A DNA stretch of 64,000 bases from Chersky-806 sp036502405 (GCA_036502405.1 DASXYP010000022.1:1-64000), one strand, 5' to 3'; positions 50,851 through 59,595 are shown, numbered from the stretch's first letter. Program-made: numbers and translations. The notes: generated from the sequence alone by a model not told the origin.

Positions 50851-51735
50851 GTGCTGACACGACTCGGGTACTTCTCGCGCGAGACCTTGGTCTCGCTGCG
50901 CCGGAACCTGCTCATGACGCTGGCCGGGATCATCACGGTCGCGGTCTCGCTCTGCGTCCTCGGCGGCGCGCTGCTGCTCTCCCGGCTGGTGGACCACGGC
51001 ACTCAGCAGTGGAAGAACGGCGTCGAGCTCGAGATCTTCATGAACATCCACGCGACCGACGGGCAGATCAACGCGCTGGACCGGTCACTGCACAACGACC
51101 GGGACGTCCGCTCGGTGAAGTACCTCACCAAAGAGGACGCGTACAACGAGTTCAAGAAGCTGTTCCGGGACCAGCCGGACCTGGTGCAGACCACGGACGC
51201 AGCCGCACTGCCGTCGTCGTTCCGGGTCGCCCCGTCCAAGGCCGAGCTCACGGAGACGGTCGCGGCGCGCTATCAGACCCAACCCGGGGTGGACGAGGTG
51301 AAGACGGCCTCCAAGGAGGTCAAGAAGCTCCTGTCCGCGACCAGCTGGATCCGGACCGCGTTCATCGTGATCTTCCTGCTGCTGCTCGCGGCCGCGCTGT
51401 TCCTGATCGTGAACACGATCCGGCTCGCGACCTTCGCCCGAAGACGCGAGATCGAGGTGATGAAGCTCGTCGGCGCGTCCAACATGTTCGTCCGCATCCC
51501 CTTCATGCTCGAGGGGCTGGTACAGGGCGTGATCGGCGCGGCGTTCGCCTTCGGCGCGGTCTACGGCCTCAAGGAGGTCGTCAGCAACGCGATCGCGCGG
51601 AACTCCGAGTTCTCACGCGGCTTCTACGTCACGAGCGGAGACGCGTACGTCATCGGGATCTACGTGCTGCTGCTCGGCGCGGCGATCGGCGTCATCGGCT
51701 CGATCGTCGGCCTGCGCCGGTTCCTCGAGGTCTGA
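50851..51735 (+). CDS. ftsX: cell division permease FtsX
   Basis: 294 residues with four membrane helices: one at about 20-42, then three after a large extracellular loop (about 45-170; ELEIFMNIHATDGQINALDRSL..., the loop that contacts hydrolases). IVNTIRLATFARRREIEVMKLVGASNMFVRIPFMLEGLVQG is the family signature. Partner of FtsE. GTG start. Convergent with the peroxiredoxin gene. Confidence 0.95.
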   Translation: MLTRLGYFSRETLVSLRRNLLMTLAGIITVAVSLCVLGGALLLSRLVDHGTQQWKNGVELEIFMNIHATDGQINALDRSLHNDRDVRSVKYLTKEDAYNEFKKLFRDQPDLVQTTDAAALPSSFRVAPSKAELTETVAARYQTQPGVDEVKTASKEVKKLLSATSWIRTAFIVIFLLLLAAALFLIVNTIRLATFARRREIEVMKLVGASNMFVRIPFMLEGLVQGVIGAAFAFGAVYGLKEVVSNAIARNSEFSRGFYVTSGDAYVIGIYVLLLGAAIGVIGSIVGLRRFLEV

Positions 51736-51762
51736 CGACCCCGAGGAACCCCGCGCGGTGAC

Positions 51763-52401
51763 CTACTTGCCGGGCTGCTTGACCCAGCGGAGGTACGGCT
51801 TCTCGGCCTTCCAGCCCTCGGGGAACTTGTCCTTGGCGGCCTCGTCGTTGACCGAGCCGGCGATGATCACGTCGTCGCCCTGCTTCCAGTTCGCCGGTGT
51901 GGCCACGCTGTAGCCCGCGGTGAGCTGGAGCGAGTCGAGGACGCGGAGGATCTCGTCGATGTTGCGACCCGTGGTCTGCGGGTAGGTGAGGATCAGCTTG
52001 ACCTTCTTGTCCGGGCCGATGACGAAGACCGAGCGGACCGTGACCTTCTCGTTCATGCCCGGGTGGATCATGTCGTAGAGCTCGGCCACCTTGCGCTCCG
52101 GGTCCGCGATCAGCGGGTAGTTGAGCTCGGTGCCCTTCACGTCGGCGATGTCCGGCGCCCATTTCTTGTGCGAGTCGAGCGGGTCGACGCTCAAGCCGAT
52201 CAGCTTCACGCCGCGCTGGTCGAACTCACCCTTGCGCTTCGCGAACTCACCGAGCTCGGTGGTGCAGACCGGGGTGAAGTCCGCCGGATGCGAGAACAGG
52301 ACGCCCCAGCTGTCGCCGAGGTAGTCGTACAGGTCGACCGTCCCCTCGGTGGTCTCGGCGGTGAAGTTCGGTGCGTCGTCACCCAGTCGAAGCGTTGCCA
52401 T
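51763..52401 (-). CDS. 1-Cys peroxiredoxin (Prx6-type)
   Basis: 212 residues: VLFSHPADFTPVCTTELGEFAKR contains the peroxidatic Cys46 and Thr43; LIGLSVDPLDSHKKWAPDI and NYPLIADPERKVAELYDMIHPG follow, and the long C-terminal part (GDDVIIAGSVNDEAAKDKFPEGW) is typical of the Prx6 subfamily. No resolving cysteine is present, so an external thiol (for example mycothiol) would recycle it. GAGAGAGG lies 7 nt before the ATG. The 164-nt upstream gap is less G+C-rich and probably holds its promoter and that of the divergent transporter. Confidence 0.93.
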   Translation of the reverse strand: MATLRLGDDAPNFTAETTEGTVDLYDYLGDSWGVLFSHPADFTPVCTTELGEFAKRKGEFDQRGVKLIGLSVDPLDSHKKWAPDIADVKGTELNYPLIADPERKVAELYDMIHPGMNEKVTVRSVFVIGPDKKVKLILTYPQTTGRNIDEILRVLDSLQLTAGYSVATPANWKQGDDVIIAGSVNDEAAKDKFPEGWKAEKPYLRWVKQPGK

Positions 52402-52564
52402 GTCGTACCTCTCTCGTCGTCTCGGGATGGTGCGCGGTGTTCGGGGGCGCGTGGTCGTCGACCGTACGCTGCCTTGCGCGGCAATGTACCCGGGGTCCCT
52501 CGGAAAAGTCGAGTGAAATGGTCGGAATATGTGACGTGTCCCGGTCGTTCGGCGCGCGCCGCTC

Positions 52565-53848
52565 GTGAGCGGAGCAATGCGCCGTCGGCTCCGCTCGGTC
52601 GCGATGGATCTGACGCCCCTGCGCCACCGTGACTTCCGGTTGCTCTGGACCGGCGAGCTCCTCTCGGAGACGGGCTCGAACATCACGCTCGTCGCGGTCT
52701 ACATCCAGGTCTACCGGCTGACCGGGTCCGCGCTCGCGGTCGGGGCGATCGGGCTCGTGCAGCTGATCCCGCTGATGGTCGGCGCGCTCTTCGGCGGCCC
52801 GCTGATCGACCGCCACGACCGCCGCCGGCTCCTGCTGATCGGACAGATCGTGCAGGCGGGCGGCTCCGCGGTGCTCCTCGGCGCGGCGCTCATGGACCCG
52901 ACGCCGGTGGTGCTCGTGTACGTCGGCGCCGCCCTGATCGCCGGACTGAGCGGGTTCTCGCTCGCCACCCGCTCCGCGATGACCCCCGCCCTGGTCCCGA
53001 CGGACCGCCTCCCGTCGGCGCTCGCGCTGAACCAGGCGATGTGGACCACCGCCCAGATCGTCGGCCCGGCCATCGGCGGGATCATCGTCGCCGGCCTCGG
53101 CCTGGGCTGGGCGTACGCGATCGACGTGGTCAGCTTCGCGGCCACGATCACCGCGGTGGTCCTCATGCGCCCGCATCCGCCCCTCGAAACGCCCGAGGGC
53201 GCCGACGGGGACCTCGGGGGCTGGCAGCGGCTGGCCGACGGCTTCCGCTTCCTCAGGGGCCGCAGGGTGCTCCAGTCGACCTTCATCGTGGATCTCATCG
53301 CGATGATCTTCGGGATGCCCCGGTCGCTGTTCCCGATCCTGGCCGCGACCCAGTTCCACGCCGGAGCCGAGACGGTCGGGCTGCTCTTCTCCGCGGTCTC
53401 CGCCGGCGGTCTCCTCGGTGCGCTGACCAGCGGCTGGGTCCACCGCGTCACGCGGCAGGGTCTGGCGATCATCGTCGCGATCACGATCTGGGGTGTCTCG
53501 ATCGCGGCATTCGGGCTCTCGGGTGACGTGTTGGTCCTCGCGCTCGCGTGCCTCGCGGTCGCGGGTGGAGCGGACGTCGTGTCGGCGGTGTTCCGCTCGA
53601 CGATCCTCCAGGACACGGTGCCCGACGACCTGCGCGGCCGGCTGAGTGGCATCCACATCACCGTGGTTGCCGGTGGTCCCCGGATCGGCGATGCGGAGGC
53701 CGGGCTCGTCGCCGCGGTGTTCACGCCGACGATCTCCGTGGTCTCGGGCGGCGTGATGTGCGTCGCCGGCGTCGGGTTGCTCGCGCTGCTGGTGCCCGAG
53801 TTCGCGCGGTACCGCCGCGGCGACGCGGCGCTCCAGTCCACAAGTTGA
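52565..53848 (+). CDS. major facilitator superfamily transporter (EntS-like)
   Basis: 427 residues, about twelve membrane helices. It begins LTPLRHRDFRLLWTGELLSETGSNITLVAVYIQVYRLTGSALAVG and has the loop motif GGPLIDRHDRRRLLLIG between helices 2 and 3, FRSTILQDTVPDDLRGRLSGIH and other features of the MFS_3/EntS exporter group. The substrate is unknown. GTG 52565 is the earliest start; an ATG at 52604 just before DLTPLRHRDF would give a length closer to homologues. Divergent from the peroxiredoxin gene. Confidence 0.88.
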   Translation: MSGAMRRRLRSVAMDLTPLRHRDFRLLWTGELLSETGSNITLVAVYIQVYRLTGSALAVGAIGLVQLIPLMVGALFGGPLIDRHDRRRLLLIGQIVQAGGSAVLLGAALMDPTPVVLVYVGAALIAGLSGFSLATRSAMTPALVPTDRLPSALALNQAMWTTAQIVGPAIGGIIVAGLGLGWAYAIDVVSFAATITAVVLMRPHPPLETPEGADGDLGGWQRLADGFRFLRGRRVLQSTFIVDLIAMIFGMPRSLFPILAATQFHAGAETVGLLFSAVSAGGLLGALTSGWVHRVTRQGLAIIVAITIWGVSIAAFGLSGDVLVLALACLAVAGGADVVSAVFRSTILQDTVPDDLRGRLSGIHITVVAGGPRIGDAEAGLVAAVFTPTISVVSGGVMCVAGVGLLALLVPEFARYRRGDAALQSTS

Positions 53849-53882
53849 CGGATCGCTCCGGATGCGCTCGGATGAGCGCCGC

Positions 53883-54305
53883 ATGGCGGGGTACTCGGGG
53901 ACACCATTGCCGAAGAAGCTCGGCATCCAGGACGGCAGCCGGCTCGCGTTGCTCGCGTCCCCCAAGGGGTTCACGCGCAAGCTCGCGCCGCTGCCGCCCG
54001 GAGTCGAGATCCGCACGCAGGCGCGCGGCAAGCTCGACGTGATCCTCTTCTTCGCGACGCGGCGTCGCGAGCTCGAGCGTCGCTTCCCGGTGATGGCGCG
54101 CGCGCTGCAGCCGAGTGGTGGTCTGTGGGTCGCGTGGCCGAAGAAGAAGTCCGGCGTCGCGACGGACCTCACGTTCGAGCCGGTGCAGGAGATCGGCCTC
54201 GACTGCGGGTTGGTCGACAACAAGGTGTGCGCGATCGACGACACCTGGTCGGGGCTGCGGTTCGTCGTCCGCGTCTCGGATCGCCCGTCGACGAACGGCC
54301 ACTGA
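53883..54305 (+). CDS. DUF3052 family protein
   Basis: 140 residues: MAGYSGTPLPKKLGIQDGSRLALLASPKGF, then FFATRRRELERRFPVMARALQPSGGLWVAWPKKKSGVATDLTF and GLDCGLVDNKVCAIDDTWSGLRFVVRV. These are the defining segments of DUF3052, a small single-domain actinobacterial family without known function. ATG 53883 is selected because homologues begin with MAGYS; an upstream ATG at 53862 adds seven residues. It lies between the transporter and the HMCES-like gene, all codirectional. Confidence 0.88.
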   Translation: MAGYSGTPLPKKLGIQDGSRLALLASPKGFTRKLAPLPPGVEIRTQARGKLDVILFFATRRRELERRFPVMARALQPSGGLWVAWPKKKSGVATDLTFEPVQEIGLDCGLVDNKVCAIDDTWSGLRFVVRVSDRPSTNGH

Positions 54306-54317
54306 GCCGCGACGAAC

Positions 54318-55073
54318 GTGTGCGGTCGCTACATCGAGGTCTCATCGCCGACGCTGCTCGCGGAGCGCTTCGACGTCGACGAGATCGTGGTGCCGGAGAC
54401 GCCCGAGGCCGACTACAACGTTGCGCCCCGCAAGGACGTCCTGACCGTCGTCCAGCGGGGTCTCGACGACCCGGAGACCGCGGATGCAGGCGGGATCCGG
54501 GTCCTCGAGCAGATGCGCTGGGGCCTGGTGCCGTCGTGGGCCCGGGACACCAAGATCGGGGACCGGCTGATCAACGCCCGGGCCGAGTCGCTGGGCGGGA
54601 AGCCTGCGTTCAAGACCGCCTTCCGCAAGCGCCGCTGCATCATGCCGGCGGACGGCTTCTACGAGTGGCAGCGCATGGGAGGCAAGCGCAAGCAGCCGGT
54701 GTTCGTCCACCAGCGCGATGGTGAGCCGATGGCGTTCGCGGGTCTGTGGGAGGTGTGGCGCGACCACTCCGTTCCGGACGCGCCCTGGCTGCTCTCGTGC
54801 GCGATCGTCACGACGCGCGCGAACGCGACGATGGAGCCGATCCACGATCGCATGCCGGTGATGCTCGCGGAGGATGCGTGGGACACGTGGCTCGACGTGC
54901 GCGTGAACGCGCGTGAGGTGCTCGACCCCTTGCTCGAGCCCGCGCCCGACGCGGCGATCGAGCTGTGGCCGGTGAGCACCGCGGTCAACAACGCGGCGAA
55001 CAACGGACCGGAGCTCGTCGTGCGGGTCGAGCCGGACCCCGAGCCCGAGCCACCACCGACCCTCTTCCCGTAG
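54318..55073 (+). CDS. yedK: SRAP/YedK family abasic-site DNA-protein crosslinking protein (HMCES homologue)
   Basis: 251 residues. After removal of the initiator residue Cys2 becomes the N-terminal nucleophile that links to abasic sites in single-stranded DNA. Catalytic partners are present: Asn86 in INARAE, Glu116 in PADGFYEW and His176 in MEPIHDRMP. The protein protects replication forks by shielding abasic sites. GTG start (encoding the initiator Met), 12 nt after the DUF3052 stop, probably one transcript. Confidence 0.95.
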   Translation: MCGRYIEVSSPTLLAERFDVDEIVVPETPEADYNVAPRKDVLTVVQRGLDDPETADAGGIRVLEQMRWGLVPSWARDTKIGDRLINARAESLGGKPAFKTAFRKRRCIMPADGFYEWQRMGGKRKQPVFVHQRDGEPMAFAGLWEVWRDHSVPDAPWLLSCAIVTTRANATMEPIHDRMPVMLAEDAWDTWLDVRVNAREVLDPLLEPAPDAAIELWPVSTAVNNAANNGPELVVRVEPDPEPEPPPTLFP

Positions 55074-55145
55074 ATCTCCTGAGGCCGGTCGCCCGATCGC
55101 GGTCCACTGGTGGCCGCAGGCGGTACTCCGTAGGCTCGGTCACCG

Positions 55146-55871
55146 ATGGAGTACGCGGAGTTCTTCCCGGTCATCACCGCGCAGACCCGGGCGCTCGCCG
55201 ACGCCGCGCGCGCGACGGCGCTCGACGCACGGGTGCCGTCGTGTCCCGATTGGGACCTCGCGAAGCTGGTGCGGCACACCGGGACCGCGCAGCGATGGTC
55301 GGCCGGCGTGGTGCGCTCGCGCGAGCCGCTGTCGCACCGCGAGGTCGACCTCGCGATCCCGGACGACGCCGACGCGTTGCCGGACTGGCTCGAGGCGGGC
55401 GCGGCGGAGCTCGTCGCGACGCTCGCGGCGAACGATCCCGACGACGCGTGCTGGAGCTGGACCGGCGATCACCACGTGCGGTTCTGGGCGCGCCGGATGG
55501 CGTGCGAGACCGCCGTGCACCGGTGGGACGGCCAGACCCCCGGGGGAGCGCCCGACCCGATCGACGGTGCGCTCGCGGTCGAGGGGATCGACGAGCACCT
55601 GGCGAACCTGCCGTTCGTCGCGCCCGACGCGGTCGCCGGCGCGGGCGAGACCCTCCACCTCCACTGCACCGACCGGGACGGCGAGTGGCTGCTGACCCGG
55701 ACGCCCGACGGCCTGGAGGTGCGACGCGAGCACGCGAAAGGCGACATCGCGCTCAAAGGCCCCGCTTCTGCGCTCTACCTGCTGCTCGTCGGCCGGGTCC
55801 CCGCGTCCGGGCTCGAGGTCTTCGGCGACCCCGAGGCCCTCGATGCCTGGCGCGGCCTGATGCGCTTCTAG
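55146..55871 (+). CDS. maleylpyruvate isomerase family, mycothiol-dependent enzyme
   Basis: 241 residues: an N-terminal DinB-like metal domain (FFPVITAQTRALADAARATALDARVPSCPDWDLAKLVRHTGTAQRW; VPSCPDWDLAxLVxH is the family hallmark), CETAVHRWDGQTPGG, and the C-terminal MDMPI_C domain (LHCTDRDGEWLLTRTPDGLEVRREHAKGDIALKGPASALYLLL). Such enzymes use mycothiol as cofactor for isomerisation or detoxification. TAGGCT at 55131-55136 is 9 nt before the ATG. The gene ends just before a paired repeat. Confidence 0.92.
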   Translation: MEYAEFFPVITAQTRALADAARATALDARVPSCPDWDLAKLVRHTGTAQRWSAGVVRSREPLSHREVDLAIPDDADALPDWLEAGAAELVATLAANDPDDACWSWTGDHHVRFWARRMACETAVHRWDGQTPGGAPDPIDGALAVEGIDEHLANLPFVAPDAVAGAGETLHLHCTDRDGEWLLTRTPDGLEVRREHAKGDIALKGPASALYLLLVGRVPASGLEVFGDPEALDAWRGLMRF

Positions 55872-55877
55872 GGACGC

Positions 55878-55988
55878 GATCTCCGCCGGCCGGTGCCGGG
55901 CCACGCGGAGGGTCAGGGGGCGGCGGCTCCCCGCTCAAGATCTCCGCCGCCGGTGCCGGGCCACGCGCGGAGGGTCAGGGGGCGGCGG
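55878..55988. repeat. paired GATC-tagged repeat, overlapping the TetR 3' end
   Basis: Two copies of about 50 nt (55878-55926 and 55939-55988, period 61): both begin GATCTCCGCCG, contain GGTGCCGGGCCACGCG and end GGTCAGGGGGCGGCGG. They differ by short insertions. The second copy encodes the last five codons and stop of the reverse-strand TetR gene; the first lies in the gap between the convergent genes. Either the TetR gene end was duplicated or a mobile repeat formed the gene end. Confidence 0.65.
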
Positions 55989-56598
55989 CAGGCTCCAGCG
56001 CGTTGCGGAGCACGTCGAGGACGTGCTCGCGCCTTGCCTGCAGCGCCCGGGCGGAGAGCGGGTCCTCGTCGAGCAGGCTCGCGATCAGCGGCGCGTCGGA
56101 CAGGTAGGAGAGCGCAGCGCCGTAGCCGGTGAGCAGGAGCTGGCGGGCGTCGTAGCGTCGGAGCAGGCCGGCGTCCATCTGCGCCTGCAGGAACACGACG
56201 CCCCGGTCGAACATCGGCCGCAGCACGACGCGGAGCTGCTCGGACAGCATCGGGCCGCCGTCGAGGGCCTCGCGCCGGATGAGCCGCACGAAGTCGGGGT
56301 GGTCCTCGAAGAACTTGAAGGCGGCGCGCACGACGCGCTCGACCTGGGCCCAGCCCTGGGTCGGGTCGGCGACCGCATCGTGGACCAGCGCGCCCCAGTC
56401 GGCGAGGTCCGCCATCAGCACTTCCTGGTAGAGCGCCTCCTTGGAGGGGAAGTGGTGCAACAGGCTCGGTCGCCGGATGCCGACCTCGTCCGCGATCTCG
56501 GTGAGGCTCGTCGCCGAGAACCCGTGGTCGGCGAACCGCCGCCGGGCGACCTCGATGATCAGCTCCCGTGTCCCTGCCCCGCTGGTCGTTGCCTGCAC
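55975..56598 (-). CDS. TetR family transcriptional regulator
   Basis: 207 residues. The N-terminal helix-turn-helix is standard: TRELIIEVARRRFADHGFSATSLTEIADEVGIRRPSLLHHFPSKEALYQEVL. The ligand-binding domain (FFEDHPDFVRLIRREALDGG, LRPMFDRGVVFLQAQMDAGLLRR) resembles regulators of lipid or acyl-CoA genes. It probably controls itself and the adjacent codirectional LLM oxidoreductase and thioesterase genes or others nearby. The GTG at 56598 has TACGGT (complement of 56606-56611) 7 nt upstream; GTG 56607 is an alternative. Confidence 0.9.
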   Translation of the reverse strand: MQATTSGAGTRELIIEVARRRFADHGFSATSLTEIADEVGIRRPSLLHHFPSKEALYQEVLMADLADWGALVHDAVADPTQGWAQVERVVRAAFKFFEDHPDFVRLIRREALDGGPMLSEQLRVVLRPMFDRGVVFLQAQMDAGLLRRYDARQLLLTGYGAALSYLSDAPLIASLLDEDPLSARALQARREHVLDVLRNALEPAAAP

Positions 56599-56639
56599 GA
56601 GCCCCACCGTAGGTGCAATCCGGTCCGGCCCCGTGCTGA

Positions 56640-57605
56640 CTACTGCGGCGCGAGCGCCCGGAGGACCTCTTTGGTGCGGTCCGGAGCGGCCAGGATCATC
56701 GGCATCGGTGTCGTCACGCCGGCTTCGACGTACCGGTTGACGTGCTGCGCGCACTCCTCGGGCGACCCCGAGACGATGAGGGCGTCGAGGACCTCGTCAG
56801 GGATGGCTTCGGTCGCGCCGGCGCGGTCGCCGGCCTTCCAGGCGGACCACATCGGCGCGAGGAGCTCGCCTCGCCCGAGCCACTCGTGGAACGTGGCGTA
56901 GACGGGGACGTTCAGGTACTCGGCGATCATCCGGCGACCGAGGTGGCGCACGGCGTCGCGGTCCTCGCTCGGCAGCACGAAGATCCGGGCGACGATCTCC
57001 TTGTCCTCGCCGCCCTCCCGGACGATGGGGGCGACGGTGCGCACGTCGTCGGCGCCGAGCCAGTTGATGATCGCGCCGTCCCCCTCGCGCGCCGCGAGGC
57101 GAAGCATCCCGGCTTGGAGCGCGCCCACGAGGATCGGCGGCTGCTGCTCGACGCGGACGCCCAGACGGAAGCCCTTCACCTCGAAGGTGTCGTACTCGGC
57201 GGTGACCTTCTCGCCGGTGAGCGCAGCGCGGAGGAACCGCAGCGTGTCGCGCACGTGGTGGTACGGGCGCTCGAACGGGATGCCGTTCCACCGTTCCACG
57301 ATGACGTTGGACGACGTGCCGAGACCGACCGCGACGCGTCCCGGCGCGGCTTCGACCAGGCTGGCGATCGTCTGCGCGAGGAGTGCGGGTCCGCGGGTGT
57401 ACACGGGGACGACCGCCTGGCCGAGCCGCAGCCCGGGCGCCCAGGCCGCGGCCAGGGCGAGCACGGTGAACGCGTCGTGGCCTCCGGCCTCGCTCGACCA
57501 GATGTCGGTGAAGCCGAGGTCCTCGAGCTCCTGGAACCAGGACTGGTGGTCCCGGAGCGGGACGCCGGCGAACGGGACCGTGATGCCCCAGCGGTGCTGC
57601 GTCAT
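56640..57605 (-). CDS. LLM-class (luciferase-like) F420-dependent oxidoreductase
   Basis: 321 residues of the luciferase-like TIM-barrel family: WGITVPFAGVPLRDHQSWFQELEDLGFTDIWSSEAGGHDAFTVLALAAAW, RLGQAVVPVYTRGPALLAQTIASL, VGLGTSSNVIVERWNGIPFERPYHHVRDTLRFLRAAL and PPILVGALQAGMLRLAAREGDGAIINW. The HDAFTVLA and GTSSNVIVERWNGIPF forms are typical of actinobacterial F420-binding members. F420 genes fbiA and cofE lie in the window. Substrate unknown. GGAAGG is 11 nt before the ATG. Followed by TetR. Confidence 0.88.
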   Translation of the reverse strand: MTQHRWGITVPFAGVPLRDHQSWFQELEDLGFTDIWSSEAGGHDAFTVLALAAAWAPGLRLGQAVVPVYTRGPALLAQTIASLVEAAPGRVAVGLGTSSNVIVERWNGIPFERPYHHVRDTLRFLRAALTGEKVTAEYDTFEVKGFRLGVRVEQQPPILVGALQAGMLRLAAREGDGAIINWLGADDVRTVAPIVREGGEDKEIVARIFVLPSEDRDAVRHLGRRMIAEYLNVPVYATFHEWLGRGELLAPMWSAWKAGDRAGATEAIPDEVLDALIVSGSPEECAQHVNRYVEAGVTTPMPMILAAPDRTKEVLRALAPQ

Positions 57606-57624
57606 CTGTCGCTTGCCTTCCGGA

Positions 57625-58452
57625 TCAGGCGCGGGGACCGCGCGGGAGGTCGGGACCCTCGCGCCACGCCCGCACGATGGTCGACTGGCTCGCGGTGCCG
57701 AGCAGGGTGCCGTCGAACGCCCAGAGGTGCACGAGGCCGTGCCCGAACCCGTGGGCGACCGCGTGCACCCGGATGTCGGCGAGGATCCAGTCGGTCGGCG
57801 TGCGACTCGCGATGCGCAACGTGTTGTCGAGGCTGTTGCCGCCGGCACGGTGCCCGAGCGACTGCGAGATCCCGAACGGCACGTAGTCGCCGACGATCGC
57901 GAGCGAGGCCGCGGACATCTCGAGCACGCCCGGGAGCCGCACCCACAGCGCGCTTCGGCCGTCGCCGGGGGTGCCGTCGAGCTCGTCGAAGGTGCGCGCC
58001 GACGCGATCCGCATCTCGATGCGGTCCATGATCGTGCCCTCGTGGCGCTCGAGGATCTCGCGCGGGGGGCACTCCTCGGGGGGCGGGACGTCCGGCCGGA
58101 CCGCCCACTCGCCGTGGTAGGCGATGTCCCGGTCGCCCAGTGCGGCGTTGACGGTCAGGATCTCGTCGCCGTCGACCGATCCGACCGCCCGGGCCTGCGA
58201 GATCTGGTGGCCGCGCACGACCTCGTTGATCCGGATGTCCATGACCGACGGGGGGCGCGCGTAGGAGAGGTACTGGCCCGTGGCCCAGACGAGCGGTCGC
58301 CCGGTGACCCGCTCGAGCGCCTCGACGCAGGCGCCGAGTCCGCAGCCGCCGAAGAGCGCGCCGAGGCCGGAGCACAGGGTCGGCACCACCGGCAGTCGCC
58401 AGAAGTTGGGATCCTCGGTCGCCTCGAGCCCGTAGAAGTGCAGCGCATCCAC
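57625..58452 (-). CDS. double-hotdog acyl-CoA thioesterase family protein
   Basis: 275 residues: N-terminal GLEATEDPNFWRLPVVPTLCSGLGALFGGCGLGACVEALERVTGRPLVWATGQYLSYARPPSVMDI is a hotdog half, and GDYVPFGISQSLGHRAGGNSLDNTLRIASRTPTDWILADIRVHAVAHGFGHGLVHLWAFDGTLLGTASQS is the second half with the helix-loop typical of TesB/thioesterase-like proteins. It should hydrolyse an acyl-CoA. The GTG at 58452 has TACGCT (complement of 58460-58465) 7 nt upstream. The next gene starts 19 nt downstream, so it heads a three-gene transcript with the LLM oxidoreductase and TetR. Confidence 0.85.
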   Translation of the reverse strand: MDALHFYGLEATEDPNFWRLPVVPTLCSGLGALFGGCGLGACVEALERVTGRPLVWATGQYLSYARPPSVMDIRINEVVRGHQISQARAVGSVDGDEILTVNAALGDRDIAYHGEWAVRPDVPPPEECPPREILERHEGTIMDRIEMRIASARTFDELDGTPGDGRSALWVRLPGVLEMSAASLAIVGDYVPFGISQSLGHRAGGNSLDNTLRIASRTPTDWILADIRVHAVAHGFGHGLVHLWAFDGTLLGTASQSTIVRAWREGPDLPRGPRA

Positions 58453-58460
58453 CGGCCGGA

Positions 58461-58625
58461 GCGTAGGTCGGAGCGGGCACGGAGTGCGGAGACCGGAGCG
58501 ACCCGGGGTGGTGCCGGCGTAGGTCGGAGCGGGCACGGAGTGCGGAGACCGGAGCGACCCGAATTGTGGCGGGGGAGCTCGGAGTGGGTATGGAGTGTGG
58601 AGACGAGAGCTTAGCGCGGCCCGAC
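58461..58625. repeat. paired 45-nt repeat plus a degenerate third copy
   Basis: A 45-nt unit is perfectly repeated at 58461-58505 and 58517-58561 (period 56) and a diverged copy follows from about 58574. Each unit contains GCAC-GGA-GTGC nested inside GGTCG...CGACC, so it can fold. Related units occur at 36719-36895. The first copy overlaps the proposed -10 of the thioesterase gene (58460-58465). The remaining gap to the pirin gene shows no gene. Confidence 0.75.
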
Positions 58626-58695
58626 AGCGAAAGGGCTCGGGAATCGGCAATCGTTGAAGGGGGTTGAGGGCCAAGACCCACGAGGGAGCGAAGCG

Positions 58696-59547
58696 ATGAG
58701 CGAGACCGGTACCCGAACGGTTGAGGCGGTGATCCCCGCCATCCGTCAGCTCGAGGGCGGCGGGTTCGAGGTGCGCCGGCCGTTCCCGACCGCCGCCTTG
58801 GAGCAGGTGGACCCGTTCCTGCTCCTCGACCACATGGGCCCGGTCGACCTTGCGCCGGGCGAGGCCAAGGGCGCGCCCGACCACCCGCACCGCGGCTTCG
58901 AGACCGTGACCTACATGCTCGAAGGCACCATGGAGCACGAGGACTCGGCGGGCCACGCCGGTCGCATCGGACCCGGCGACGTGCAGTGGATGACCGCGGG
59001 CTCGGGCGTGATCCACTCCGAGGAGCCGGTGGAGTCGTTGCGCCGTGACGGCGGCCGGATCCACGGGTTCCAGCTCTGGGTGAACCTGCCGGCGAAGGAC
59101 AAGATGGTCGCCCCGCGCTACCAGGAGTTCACGGCCGCGCAGATCCCGAAGGTCGAGCGCGACGACGGGGTCGTCGTGCGCGTGATCGCGGGACGGGTCG
59201 GTTCGGTCAAGGGAGCGGTCAAGACGCGCACGCCGGTCACGTACCTCCACGTGTCCCTCCCGGCCGGCACTCGCTTCGAAGTGCCGATCCCCGCCTCTCG
59301 GAACGCGATCGTGTACGGGATCAGCGGCGCCGGTGAAGGCGAGCTCACCGTGCTCGCGCACGACGGAGACGTCGTCGAGCTCGTCAACGACGACGAGCGG
59401 ACCACGCGGGACGTGCTCCTGCTCGCGGGAGAGCCCCTCCGCGAGCCGATCGCGCGCTACGGCCCGTTCGTGATGTCGACCAAGGCCGAGCTCGCGCAGG
59501 CCGTCGACGACTTCCAGGCCGGCCGCTTCGGCGCGATCGCCCGGTAG
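58696..59547 (+). CDS. pirin family protein
   Basis: 283 residues, two cupin domains. The N-terminal domain has FLLLDHMGPVDLAPGEAKGAPDHPHRGFETVTYMLEGTMEHEDSAGHAGRIGPGDVQWMTAGSGVIHSEEP with the metal ligands His (PHRG), His and His/Glu (HSEEP) of pirins, and GRIHGFQLWVNLPAKDKMVAPRYQEF follows. Bacterial pirins include quercetinases and regulators of central metabolism; the role here is unknown. GAGGGAG lies 8 nt before the ATG. Confidence 0.92.
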   Translation: MSETGTRTVEAVIPAIRQLEGGGFEVRRPFPTAALEQVDPFLLLDHMGPVDLAPGEAKGAPDHPHRGFETVTYMLEGTMEHEDSAGHAGRIGPGDVQWMTAGSGVIHSEEPVESLRRDGGRIHGFQLWVNLPAKDKMVAPRYQEFTAAQIPKVERDDGVVVRVIAGRVGSVKGAVKTRTPVTYLHVSLPAGTRFEVPIPASRNAIVYGISGAGEGELTVLAHDGDVVELVNDDERTTRDVLLLAGEPLREPIARYGPFVMSTKAELAQAVDDFQAGRFGAIAR

Positions 59548-59595
59548 CGCGCGCCCGGTAGCGCGGGCGCACCCGTCGGCCCTACTGTCCGCCCG

